The position numbers and the translations under genes were made by a program. A stretch of DNA of 64,000 bases, taken from positions 1 to 64,000 of the forward strand of contig CBFFRQ010000015.1 in assembly GCA_965644315.1 (NCBI GenBank). Reading direction: 5' to 3'. The stretch is from Caecitellus pseudoparvulus. Taxonomy: Eukaryota; Bigyra: Bicosoecida. Under the pieces are notes generated by a model. It saw only the letters and a list, made by a program, of their open reading frames with translations. It was not told the origin of the DNA and did no database searches. This document shows, piece by piece, positions 1 to 11,311 of the stretch (the first letter of the stretch is position 1; each line of letters starts with the position of its first letter).

Positions 1-34
1 CTCTGTAAGGAGAGTTTGAAGAGTGTTTTTTTTT

Positions 35-245
35 CTAGAGCTCAATTTTGCGCTAGTGAAGTGAGTGGGGCGACTGCAATGCTAGTGAGAATGCATGCCC
101 AGAGGCACACTAGTGAGCGGGGGTGGTTGTGCTCGGTACTAGTAAATTTCGCTGGGCGAGGCGCTACTAGTACGGAGGGCCGCCCAGCGCACTACTAGCG
201 CACCGCCCAGCTGGACATTTTTCCTAGTAGTACATTCTTCGCTAG
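35..245. repeat. Left subterminal CTAG/CTAGTG repeat cluster
   Basis: Nine CTAG cores occur at about 35, 53, 82, 110, 139, 167, 194, 223 and 242, mostly in the contexts GCTAGTGA, ACTAGTGA or ACTAGTA. Spacing is roughly 20-30 bp. The orientation is opposite to that of the right cluster. In CACTA elements such arrays are binding sites for an element-encoded protein. Positions 246-360 hold no recognised feature. Confidence 0.75.
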
Positions 246-360
246 CGCAACAAGTTCGGTCTGCCGTGAATCGATTGCATTGAAACACACCTTGACAACC
301 TGAAGAACAATGAAGTAGCTTCAGCACGGATGGCTCGGCGCCAGGTCGAGGGAGGGCATG

Positions 361-2402
361 TCAGGTTATCCTGGACACAATTTTGTGCGTAAGCACGGCC
401 ATCTCCGTCTGTACGTGGTGCTTCATGCGTAACGACGTCCACAGCATGGCCAACATACAGCACGCACGCACCTTGTCGTCAACGGTCAGGCTGCTCAGGT
501 CCCCACAATCAGTCACCCACTGCTTGTTCTTCACGTTCAAGCAGTCGACAGCAACGTTGTACGCAGCCTCCATCCATCGTAAGACAATCCTGGCCCCTTT
601 TGCCACATCTTCTGGGCCACTGAGCGCCGCTTCCAAACGCCTGAAGCTGGGGTCGAAACGGGGGCCGCTACTGGAGTCCTCGGATCCCCGGCGTTTGAAA
701 ACAGCCTTGATGGTGGTATGATTGACGATGGCCTCACGGGCAACGTTGACTTCCTGCAAGCACAGGCGGTGCCTTGATCGATCAGCCCTTTTTTTGCCCC
801 TCTCAGCCTGTGGCACAAAGAGAATGCATGAGAAAGGAGCATTCGGGCCCAGCATCACCTGTGCGGGTCTAGACTCACACACATACTTACCTTGGGCACC
901 CAACTGTGGCGGTACTCAGGGTCCTCGGAAGACACCTCGAAGAAGGCTGGGTCGTGGTCAAGCTGAATGCTTGCACCTCCGGTGCACTTCTCATGGACTG
1001 GCTCGTACTTCCTCTGCATCTCGTGCCACGGTTCGAACTTTCCTAGGCATTCCGAACTGCGCAATGCTCAGAAGTCTGCTATGCTGCGCTCCACGGACTC
1101 GGAAGGAGTCCTCTGGGCACTCACCTCGTGATTTTGGCGCGGCACTTGCTCCTGACATTGCTCATGGCGGCCTTCAGCCCGGCGTAACTCGCACTCTTGC
1201 TGCTCTTCGCCATGTCCTTCAGCGCGCAAAGCACGCCACCCCGCTCGGTAAGCTCCTTCTGTATCGAAACCTTCCTCGCTGCTGCTATCACGTTTTCGAG
1301 GCATTTGAACTTCCACGGTGCTGAGAACCTAGGGTCGTCTAGAGCCCGGCTCGTGGCTTGTGCTCCAACCGGCACCCCATCTCCCCCTTCCTCTGTGGCT
1401 CCAGCCACCTCTCGGGCAACGTTCTGCTCGGCCTCAACTGCCTCGATGGCTGCTCGTAGTGTGTCTACCAGGTTCTCGGGGTCTGCCAAGATGAACGAAG
1501 GGTTCTCGAGGATGAGGTCGACCACGATGCGGCGGGCTTCTGCCCTGAACTTTCGGGGCCATGGGATTGAGTCTGCGCCCCCACGGGCTCTAAGAGTTCA
1601 CCCAGCTGGTCTCCCCCACGAGCTCCACGTTTCTTGGAGTTCTTTGCTTCCTGCTTCTGCGTTAGTGGACCAACCATACCCACTACCTGTGAAGTTCTGA
1701 ATTGCCCCAGGCCAAGTGAGAGTTGGACAAGGGACATGGTGTTTGCGCTCCAAACGAAAACCTCGTTCAACAACTCGATGAGACGTTTCTCGCTGGGCGT
1801 GCCAATAGACTCAAGCAGCTCCTTCGCCGATTCAAGCTTCTCAGCAAGGTCAAGCGGCCTTGGTGCCTTGATCGGTCTGCAGCTCGCCATTGTATTTGCG
1901 GCGAAGGCTTCTGGGGAAGGGGAGCGGGATTGGTCCGGTCCAACGAAGCTTAGCAGTGGCCGTTAGAACGCTGTGGCTACCGTGACTGCAGAGCAGGTAC
2001 GTACGAGCCGCAATGGCAGCACTAGAACCGCCCCTAGCTGTGCCGAATAGCTCCCTGTCATCAAGGCATGTGAGTGCGTTGGCATCACCTGCACATGATG
2101 CTAGGGTGGGGTGGGGAGGCGCTGCACGGGCGTCGATCCTGTGGCGCGAACCAGTACGTACCATTACCCTCCAGAACGTCAGGCACCCCAACGACGGACC
2201 CAGTGCAGTTGCCAGGGTGAGATGCCCAAAGCACAACATCCCGTCGACGTTTCCCGGCCATCACAGCTTTGGCAGCCGTGCTGCGGTTGAAGAGGTGTGC
2301 AGCCTCGAGGGGTGTGGCGATACTTAACGAAGCCACGACACTTGCCGTTGTGTCCCCTGCATCCTCGCTGTCAGAGCCCATTTCATCAAAGTGAAGTGAC
2401 AT
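361..2402 (-). CDS. Unrecognised 510-residue transposon accessory protein, five exons
   Basis: The model runs on the minus strand: exons 2402-2162, 1910-1680, 1572-1125, 1056-891 and 807-361. Donors are GTACGT, GTATGG, GTGAGT and GTAAGT; acceptors are CCCCAG, GCGCAG, GCGCAG and CCACAG. Summed length is 1533 nt, exactly 511 codons, and every phase matches. The protein starts MSLHFDEMGSDSEDAGD. It has an acidic N-terminus, a central helical part (for example LAEKLESAKELLES and VDTLRAAIEAVEAEQ), basic patches (KRRR, RGKKRADRSRHR) and a helix-rich C-terminus ending HKIVSRIT. No known domain was recognised. Lying inside a CACTA element and divergent to the transposase, it occupies the place of the second (TnpA-like, subterminal-repeat-binding) gene of other CACTA elements; that role is inference from position only. 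Confidence 0.75.
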
Positions 2403-2693
2403 GGTGAATGGTTGGGGTGGGTGTGCAACAAAAAGCGTATCTGAGGACTTGGTGGGTCTGAAAGTACATGCAACGGTGGAATGTCGAGACAGACTGGAAA
2501 TGCACTGGACGAGGTTGCAAGGCGCCTTCAATGCCCACAGCCCAACACACACCAACGACCAACATGAAGATGCTACGGCTGCCTGGCATTGTGTTGCGTT
2601 CTCGCCTCGCTGTGCGCGTTGCGTACGTACGGTAGGGGCGCCAACGCAAGCAACGGAACTCCGCCGGTGCCCTCACGCTACAGAAGACTCAGA
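2403..2693. promoter_or_regulatory. Divergent promoter region between the two transposon genes
   Basis: This 291-bp gap separates the start codon of the minus-strand accessory gene (2402) from that of the plus-strand transposase (2694). It must contain both promoters or a shared bidirectional one. No clear TATA box was seen. Confidence 0.5.
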
Positions 2694-5600
2694 ATGAGCG
2701 CCCGCTGCAAGCTCTGCAACAAGGAGTTCGACGACGAACGAGCTCTTGGCGGCCATATGGTCCATTGTCGTCGCAGGCGGATGAAGGCGTACAAAGAAGC
2801 ACAAGTCCAACGGCTTCGTGAGGTTCAGGAGCGGCTGGCTTCAGAAGCTCGAACTACTCGCCTTGAACGCAAGCGCCACCAGCAAGCCGCGGCGCGGCCT
2901 CAACATGATGTGGGTGCCAAGCGCATGGCAGCCGGGCACTCACAAGGGGGGGTCACCCTTTGCTTTGGTTGTTGAGCCTGTCGCCGCCACCGTCCAAGCC
3001 CAGATGGCACAGCCAGCTCTTCCCCAGCCAACCGGGGGACCACGAAAGCAACCCGGAGCAGCAAAGCACATCCCTCCACGCCACACCGAGCTGGTCGCCA
3101 GAGCCATAGCGCACGCTGATCGGCTGTCAGCACAGAGTGCGGGTAGTGGTGGAGGCATTGGAGGGGGCATGGGCCGGACCATACTCAAGTGTCTGCTGCG
3201 CTTCAACGCCAGCAAGAGTGTGCTGACGGAGATCATCAAGGAGCACAACAAGACGATCAAGACTTCTGAGGTGCTTCTTCGTCAGGAGCATCGCACAGCT
3301 CCACAGTGTCCCATGGTGCCAAGCATCGACAAGCTGCTGGAGATCGCCGCGGAAGGAACCCCCTCCCCGATCTCCATCACTGTACCTTTACCCAAGGGAC
3401 TGGCAGGTGGACAGTGCGAAGTGCCTTCCATGCCACTGTGGGACGTGCTTATACGCACGGCTGCCGAAGTACCACTGGAGGACTTCGCCCCTCACCGAGG
3501 AGGTGGCGTCGCCAGTCCAGAGTGGTTCCCATCAACACTTAAGCTGCCAGCACACAATAGCGCTGCCATGAAGGTGAAAGAAAAGTTCCACTTTGCAGAC
3601 GGGCTGGCGACAGCGCATTGGAGACGCATGAAGGACGCCTTGCAGCTACCGGGCGGTGGGGAGATCTCGCTCCCTGCCCCCCTCGAGGTTGGCCATTGTA
3701 GCCTCAGAGATCCGGTCAGCGTTGAAAAACAGTTCCGTCCATCCGAAGCTGGGGCGGCAGGACAGACATGGAGCCATCCATCCAATGGCGTCTTCCTGCG
3801 CAATGCGGCTGAACGCGCCAAGGCGCGCGGGGCGCTATCCATGCCGCTGGTCATTTTCATGGACGAAGTGCACCCTGATGGGGCTGGGAAGCATGCATTG
3901 TATCCCATGATGCTCTGGCCGCTTGCGGGGGATGCTGCCTCCATGCGCAAGGCGCACAGGGCAACATTGCTCGCCATGCCCCCGAGCCCAAAGAGACTTC
4001 CCAAGGATGACAACGTGCTGCGAGAGGCGGGCCTGACTTCGGCTGCGGCCACAGCACAAGCAGCACAGTCCATGGTTTTGAGCCTTGTCCTCCAACCCTT
4101 GCTCGCGATCCAGAAGATGGGCGGCATTCCCAAGGAGGTGACTCCAGAGCAGTCCCTTGCACTGAAGTCTGCTGGGTACAGGGTGTCACAGGTGACCGCA
4201 CACAGTCGCCCGAGGCAGCTGGTGGAGTATGTGCAGATGATGCCTTGCATTATCCAGCTGTCGGCGGACATGGTGGAAGCGTGGGATCAGTTTGACTTGC
4301 TCCATCGGCGGTGCGTGCAGTGTCGCTGTGTCCCCGGTCCACAGCTGTCCTCGCTGGCATCGCTGAAACACTGTCAGCTCAGGGTAGGGGAGAGGGAGCC
4401 GGCAGCGATGAGGCAGCCGCGGCCACTGGACATCGCAGAGGGGCACTCAGCGCGTGGGAAGCGGCTGAGAAGGTACTAGGAACCCGGCTGTGCTTCCTGA
4501 GGCCTCCAGATCCCATCCACGCGGCCGACACGGGGGCTGTAGCGGCCCGCTGCGAAAGGTTTGTCCTAGCTGCGATGACTGTCGGTCCAGGACTTGCTGC
4601 GAGGGAAGCACTCCTTAAAAGCCGATGGGAGGCCGTCAAGGGTGTGACCATAAACGGAACTCGGCTTGATGGAGGAAGAGCACTGCCATGGCGGCAGAAT
4701 GCTGGGGGTATGATGCGGTCGGCCGAGCGCGTTAGCAGGGCGCAGTGGTTGCCACTCATCGTCGGACACAACCAAGACATTATTGCTGATCCCCAGCTGC
4801 ACACCATGGTGCAAGTGCTGTGTCACTGTACACTGGTAGTACAGGCATACATGTATGTGCGAGACACACTGGACGAAGCGGCCCTGCTTGGCATGCAGGT
4901 TTGGCTAGCTCGGATGGTTGGCACGCAGGAGCTGATCGCTGAGCTTGTGCAAGAGGCAGCCTCCAAGTCCGGAGGGAGTAGTTTTTCATGCGACACCAGC
5001 ACACACTATCCCAAGGCCCACGAGATACAGCACCTTCCTGCAGCTGTGGCAGGCTTTGGGGTAGTTGCAGCGCTGGACACTGACAACGGGGAGGGCCGGC
5101 ACCCCGCTCTCATCCGCCTGTGGAAGCTGTGCAACTCTGCGTTTGGGGCAGCCAATATGCCAAAGTTGTTGACGTACGCATCCATCCGCCGAGACATGCT
5201 GGTAAGCGAGGCATGGGTGACGAGCGCCTCATCACAGGTGGCTGGGGAAGAGCTTGCTTGCCTGCTGCAAGGCAGCCCGCTGCCAGAGATGCCGTACCTG
5301 TCCCCTGTAACAAAGGCTCGCGAGGTCCTCCGATCACCAATCACTGTCTGGCAACTGCTCGACAGGGAAGACAGTGGGCTGGCCCGCACAATCCGCGCAG
5401 CCTTGGAGCCCTGCGTGGCCGGAATGTCTCTGGATGGGGTCTTACCTCTAGGGGACGTGAATACCATGCTGCAGAGCGTCTCCAGCACAGTTGGTACTGG
5501 AGATAGGATGGTGGGACAAGTACGGCTGTGCAGCACCGTCTTGATGTGCTTCCCAGGCGGGAACACGTCGACGCTGTGCTTCCCCGCTTTCGTGGTTGTG

Positions 5601-5954
5601 CGTGAGGAGCAGCAACAAGGGGCAGCCGCGCCAGCCATTGGGAGTGGGTTGTTCCGTGCTGTCGCTGCTCTTGTTGGTGATGCACCCCAGGACCATGAGA
5701 AAGATGCCTCGATTGAGGAGGTGGTGTTGTTGGGGACATTCTTGCACCCAGACGAGGCCCACGCATGTATAGCTGGATGGAAGTACGTGAACCCGCTGGA
5801 TGTCGCCCCCCCAGCCAACGCAGTGGGTGGCAGTGTTCTCATCGCTCCAGCGGTGGTTCACCCCACAGTAGTGGAGGGGCACACTTACACAGAGGAGCCG
5901 GATGGTGACCCGGTTCTCTTCTGGCTGCCGACCATCACAGCGCGGCAGCACTGA
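2694..5954 (+). CDS. Plavaka/KDZ-like CACTA transposase with N-terminal C2H2 finger
   Basis: Modelled exons are 2694-2909, 3028-4310 and 4439-5954, summing to 1005 codons (1004 residues). The second intron (GTGCGT to ATCGCAG) is well supported because it restores frame. The first is less certain: donor GTGGGT at 2910, with acceptors ending at 3003, 3012 or 3027 all in phase; an extra G in the G7 run at 2946-2952 would also explain the frame change. The N-terminus is a finger, CKLCNKEFDDERALGGHMVHC (Cx2Cx12H), as in fungal Plavaka proteins. Around residue 351 is MPLVIFMDEVHPDGAGKHA, resembling the catalytic-Asp strand of KDZ/Plavaka transposases. Around residue 690 is YPKAHEIQH followed by DTDNGEGRHPALIRLWK, matching the family's PKxH and NxExxH-like tail motifs. 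It should excise and reinsert the element in the nucleus. Not all catalytic acidic residues were identified. Confidence 0.72.
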
Positions 5955-6476
5955 GCTTGTGAGAGCTTTGCGCCACACGCTGGCTGACAAGAGAAGTTCC
6001 ATGCTGCAGCACGGATGGACCACCTTTCATCAGGCCTCCCTCACATTTCATCCATGCCAATGCACCGAGCCTGTCTTGTGGCAGCGAACGTTGCGAAGCT
6101 GCGTGCGCCAGGCACTTGCATCACGGCGAAGCCGTCCAACACCGCTAGCACAAGCCCACCACAAGGCGCCAGGGCCGGCCAAACCTAAGCATAAGTCATG
6201 GTAGGTTTTCCAGGGGCCGGGGACCTGGTGGGAGTCCTACCCGGTTCCGCATGGGAGAGGCGCGGAGAACCCGTTAGAAGCGAAACGCCACACCAGTCGA
6301 CGCAGGGCTCTTCCTAGCCCGATAGCATGATCATGGTCCAAACAAAAGCCGTGGTAGTTGTGAGACAACGATGAAGATGGCACACAGAGTCGAAGACTGC
6401 ACCAACATTGTGTTTATTGGTGTGTGTACGAGAGAGGTCTGCTCCACCCACAACGTCAGCTCGAGCTTGCTGCTGC
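5955..6476. other. Non-coding 3' part of the transposon
   Basis: This stretch lies between the transposase stop and the right subterminal repeats. Reading frames here are short and lack coding character. It presumably holds the transposase 3' UTR and polyadenylation site; no other feature was seen. Confidence 0.5.
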
Positions 6477-6813
6477 ACTAGTACAGCTCACCTCACTAGT
6501 ACAGCTGGCCCTCGTGAATCCTGCCTACCGCGCTCACACTAGCGACGCTTTGGACAGGTCTGACGCACTAGCGCACAACCCACCCCTAGTGAACAGGGTG
6601 ATGTGCAGTTTTGGCAAACCCCAAGCACACTAGTATTTCACATCGCCTCTGCGGCTTTCAAGCACTTCACTAGCACGGACTTGACACTAGCACAGCTGAC
6701 TGCGTGCACACTGACCCTCATGCTCACACTAGCACGATATTTTTCCATTGTCTTCGCACTAGTACAAGATTCTCACTTAGTAAAAAACACTTTGAACTTG
6801 CAAATTACTAGTG
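6477..6813. repeat. Right subterminal CACTAG repeat cluster and terminal inverted repeat
   Basis: About eleven CACTAG-type cores (CACTAGTACAG twice, CACTAGCAC three times, CACTAGCG twice, CCTAGTGA and others) occur between 6477 and 6813. The orientation is inverted relative to the left cluster. The last ~55 bases form the right terminal repeat, ending ...ATTACTAGTG at 6813. Confidence 0.78.
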
Positions 6814-7040
6814 GGCCATCCTCCAGTGACGGATGGCCCGCCTTGCGCGGCTTGCAAGAGGTGGTCCGGCCAACTGCGCCGTGCAGCTCTTCCCAGCGCA
6901 GCAAGTGGGCAGCGCAGGGACGGCGCCAAGAGGAAGCAGAAACAAGAAATGCGCCTCGACAGCCAACCTTACGCCTTCACTGTGGTTGCAGGCGGTGGCG
7001 CGCTGCGAGGCGCCGGCTACGGAGCGGCTTCGCAGGCAGC
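6814..7040. other. Transposon flank and 3' flank of the Patched-like gene
   Basis: A 9-bp inverted repeat (GGGCCATCC at 6813-6821, GGATGGCCC at 6831-6839, loop 9 nt) abuts the transposon terminus. The rest is the downstream region of the minus-strand Patched-like gene. No separate gene was recognised. Confidence 0.5.
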
Positions 7041-10000
7041 TCAGTATGCAGCGGAATCTGTGTCCAGCTCAGCTGGCGCGCTTGAAGTGGTACCGCTGGC
7101 CCCTTCCTTGGCCGAACTGCTCACTGCAACCGCTGCAGCCTGAAGACAAGACTGGCCTTGCTGGTAGCTGCCACTGCCCTGCACCACTCCCTGACTTGGC
7201 TCGGTAGCCGTGCAGGGCAGCTCGGTGCCCTCTTGCTGAGTGTGCGCTGGCGCTGGCAAGGCAAGCTGGCAAGCTTTGGTTGACCTTGCGTCAGTGCCCG
7301 CCTGGTCAGCCACAGGGCCAATGAACGACAGAACAGCCGGGAGAAACACCAGTCCATGCAAGAGGCCGAAGCCGACGAGGCCCAGAAACATCTTGAACAG
7401 CACTTTGAAGCCGCCGCTCTGAGTGGCTGCCAGCAAACACACGGCGCAAAACGTGGACAAGCCGCCGTTTAGGACGCTGCTGCCCATGTTCACGAGCGCA
7501 GCGTGGGCGCGCTGCACCCGGTCACCCTTGGCATGCACGAAAGCCTCCGCTACATGTGCAGCAAAGTCCACTGAGAATCCGATCTGGCAGCAGGGGGGCA
7601 GGTTCGAGCGGAAGTGAGGCTGGGTGGAAGTGATGCGCACGTGAGCACGGCGCTTCGCTGCCGCAGTGTAACGGTGGCACACAACGCGCCAAACAGCGCC
7701 ATGAAAGCGCACACCCCAGCAGTTGACACAAGCTCGTTACTTCCCACTTGCACATGTACCAGGGCCTTGTTGCCAGATTTGCCCAGGCACGGCCGCACTT
7801 TGGAGGCCAGCGTCACTCACCGCCATGACGAGGTTTACCACCGATGCCACATTCAAGCGGATATCCCAAATGACCATCAGCCCAAGGATGTCAATGTCCA
7901 CCATGGCCACCACCAACAGCACGAGGAGCGCTGACAATGGCGGCTGAAAGACAAGCAGCGTGCTGAGCACGGCAACGCCGGCGTAGAACAGGTTCTGCAC
8001 CGTCAGGCGATCAATCACGAGGTACCTGTGAGGCAAGCGGGGAGCATGTAGGGTGCAGCGCAGGTGGGGCTTGGCGGCTGACAGCGGAGTGGCACAAAGC
8101 AGGCACTTGGTGACGTGAAGTGCCACAAGCACGTCACCGTCCACCGCGCCCCACGCACCGTTCCAGCCTGTGAAGCACCAAGGAAAAAGCAAGAGGTGCG
8201 ATGTGCGGGTGAAAACACAGAGCATTCGCAGGGTCTACGATCACGCACCACAGAAAGTCATAGGCGAATGCCATGCCAATTGCGGGCGGCCCCACCGTCA
8301 CCTGGCCACTTGCCGCCTCGGCACTGTGCCGTTCATCCCCAGCATATAACCGCCGCGCTGCACGGCGCATCTGCATCATCAAGCGCACGTGTACTTCCGA
8401 ATCACTTGGCGTGGACACTTCTCCCTTGATCTGGAATGCACCCAGAACGACAGGTGGACTGACGGCGGAGCTGTTGCTCGTGCCAGTGGCAAGCACCTCT
8501 CGAACGGGCACCGCCTCGCCTGACCGTGCGTCGACAAGCGCAAGGTCCCCTGCAAACTCAGATGCAGATACATCTGTGCGCAGCCACGCGACCACATGGT
8601 TGCCAAAGGCCACCGCATCAGCATGGGCAGCCGTGAGGGTGGCGTTGGACAGGCCAGACTCCCACAGCCGAAAGGCACGCCACCAAGACTGCAGCGGCAG
8701 CGAAACGCCAGGCACACCCTCCTCGATTCGCTCGTGCAGCCGCTCCACCACACGCACATGCTGTGGCGCCGCCCAGTTTGTCCAAACACCTGTGCTGCGT
8801 GCGCTTCCCTGCAGACGCCGTCGCCACTGCAAATCATCCGTCTCCTCTGGCGGAATGTACCCGTCGCGGTGCAGGGCAGAAGTGTCGGCGAGGCCTGCCG
8901 TGTTGCCGGCAGCCAGAACCCACAGCGCCGTGTCGGCGACGTTGCCGAAGTGAGCATCCCTCGCCCCATAGAAGTCCACCAAGTAGCTCTTTTCTGGGAG
9001 GTAGTCGTTGGCGTCCAACCCTTTGCCGATGCGTGCGGCGTTCACCGCCCCCCACGCGGCGCCGGCGAGGAACAGCACGATGACACCCACCCTCACCGGC
9101 ATCTGCAGCAAGAAAGGCGCGTACGTATTCCGCACCCACTGCCGCACAAGGGAGTCCTTCGATGGGTCGTCATGCAGCTCCACCGGCCCGTCAGCTGTGT
9201 TGCCTTCCACACACACGGTTACACAGCTTGCAGAACTGGATGCTGGCTGAGCGGCAGCCTTCCCAGGTGCGCCGGCACCCTGACCGGGTACAGGGGAGTG
9301 TGGTGTGAAGGGGACCTGGGTCACCTCGTCCGAGTCACCGTCGAGCTCTTCAACAAAGTCATCAGTGGCAGCGGAATCCTCGGTGGCCGTTCGAACGGCC
9401 GCATCTGCAAACCCGCTCACCTCCGCCTCATCCCCACTGCAACTTGCAGAGGAGCCTGGGCTCCTGGCACCACAAGCATCTTGGGCGCTGTGCAGGTCAG
9501 CTTCAGGCTCAGACGTGCCTGCACTACCTGTCGGGGGGGTGCCTTCATCGGCAGCTTCAGACGCTGTGGGCGTGCTCAAGCCTTCCTCGACTGCACCACA
9601 CGAAGCGCTTTCCGTATCCAACTCAACGGCCTGATCTTGCACACTGCCTTCCTCCACCACGAGATCAAAACTAGACGTGGAGCATGTGCCCTTGCCAGGG
9701 CTGTCCGTCGCAGCGTCACCTTCACCCACGCACCCGTCCGAAACACACCCCGGGGCTGTCACAGCCCCCTCAGCAGGTCCCTGCTTGGGTGGCACATCTT
9801 GGCCGTCAGCTGCAACCCAGCAACAGCACACGTCGTACCGCCGGGCTGCTTGGCGCCTGGTGTCCAGCACCAAGGCGGGTGCGAAGAGTGTGCACTGGAA
9901 GAGAAACACAGCGGCAACAGAGATGGCGGCAGTGGTGCAGAACTGCGCGATGGCGGGCACGTCGATGGTGCTGCCGATGGCAAAGGCGAGGAAATCAGTG

Positions 10001-11311
10001 AGGGAGGTGAGGGTGATGCTGGGCCCAGCCTCCCGCATGGCAGCTTGCATGCGTCGGTGCAGTGGGGCGCTGGCGGGCGCTCGTTCAAAGCAGCCGGCAA
10101 TGACGAAAGCGTCGTCCACAGACACGCCTGTGAGGACGAAAATGGCCAGTTGGGACATGACGTTGAAGGGAACGCCCCCTAGAGCCCCGCCGCCAAAGCC
10201 CACCACCATGGCAGCGCCGACAGTGAGCACCACCGTTGCGCCGAGAGACACCTGCGAATGCAGCGGCGGCGCGCCCCCCAGCACGACACTGACGTACACG
10301 AACATGAGGGCGATGGCTGCCCCCACCAACGGCGAGTCTGCTGCGATGATGCGGTCGCTTTCGTCTTGGTAGGAGCGTGTGGCAGACACGTACAGCCGCA
10401 GGGCCGGGTCCTGCCAACTCCGCACAGTGTCCAGCATGGCAGCCTCCCACGCATCCAGCCCCGCCGCGTCAGCCGTGGGGCTCATCACAAACAACATCTG
10501 CAGTGCGCCTGCACCCACCAGGTGCCCGCTCCCGTCCAGGCGCTGGGAGCCGACGACAGAGCGTGTTGGCACGGTGTACACAGCGGGCGGCGGGTGCCGC
10601 ACCTCCACGGCGCTGAGCGTCTGCAACACCTCGCTCGTGTTCACGCCCCCGACATCGAACGCCCAGGGAGTCAGAGGGGACAACACAAGGCAAGGCGTGT
10701 CTGTGCCTGCCCCGCCACTGCGCAAGCATAAGTCCCGGAAGCGCGGCAAGCGCGTGACGGCTTCGTGCAGCGGCTGCAGGCGCCTGAGAAAGTCCGCACT
10801 GAGCGCGCCAGGCACAGCGGGGCCGCCCACAGGTTCGGAAATGACCATTGACGTGCGTGGCTCAGCTCCGAACGTGTTTGTTATGTAGTTCCGGTGAGCC
10901 TGCGCGGGGGAGGCGGCGGAGAGGCTCGAGTGCGTGGCAACAAGATCCCGGCGTGGTGTAGGTGCCGCTTGCCGGCACGAGCTGCTCGCAAGCGTCTCGC
11001 CTTACCTGCGCAACACTGGACTTGGGTATCCAGGTGTCTTCGTAGTCCACTGCCTGCGCGCGAGGAAGGGGGGGGTGTCGGGTGTGTGTCGTTGCCAGCT
11101 CGCGTTGCTGGAAAGTGTCTGCATGCTGCCTCACCGTTTCCAGCATGCTGAAGCCGACAGCACAAACACCCGTCACCAGGGCCGTGAAGGCAATGAATGC
11201 CAATGGGTACAGACCCACCAACAGTCCCAGCCGGGAGAAGGCACCCTGCAGTGCGCTGTGGGTGTACTTGTGAGGAGCTTTGCAGCGCCTGCAGGCTGCG
11301 CGTGCAAACAT
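7041..11311 (-). CDS. Patched/Dispatched-like protein with sterol-sensing domain
   Basis: Five exons on the minus strand: 11311-11135, 11053-11006, 10899-8249, 8025-7821 and 7583-7041, giving 1207 residues. Donors are GTGAGG, GTAAGG, GTGCGT and GTGAGT, and all phases match. The first transmembrane segment (RLGLLVGLYPLAFIAF) sits near residue 30, followed by YEDTWIPKSS, which corresponds to the conserved 'W.P..S' after TM1 in Patched relatives. A sterol-sensing domain follows, with the signature FVLTGVSVDDAFV. A long acidic Ser/Glu/Asp-rich cytoplasmic loop precedes the second RND half, whose last exon has IGFSVDFAAHVAEAF and GLLHGLVFLPAVLSF. This is the 12-TM architecture of the RND/Patched superfamily (PTCHD/NPC1-like), which moves or senses sterols and other lipids in membranes. 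The closest subfamily cannot be set by eye. Confidence 0.88.

Larger units (their letters stand above)
1..6813. mobile_element. CACTA-superfamily (Plavaka-like) DNA transposon, nearly complete
   Basis: The right end, read inward from 6813 on the minus strand, begins CACTAGTAATTTGCAAGTTC, and CACTA is the hallmark terminus of this superfamily. The first 60 bases of the window align with that end (GTTTGAAGAGTGTTTTTTTT against GTTCAAAGTGTTTTTTACTA, then GCTAGTGAAG against ACTAGTGCGAAG). The left terminus therefore probably lies about 2 bases before position 1, and the target-site duplication cannot be checked. CTAGTG-type motifs cluster inside the left end and CACTAG-type motifs inside the right end, which is inverted subterminal repetition. 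The interior carries two divergent spliced genes, a C2H2/KDZ-Plavaka-type transposase and an unknown protein. All splice junctions keep open frames, so the copy looks intact. The superfamily assignment rests on termini plus protein motifs; the exact family is inferred. Confidence 0.8.
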
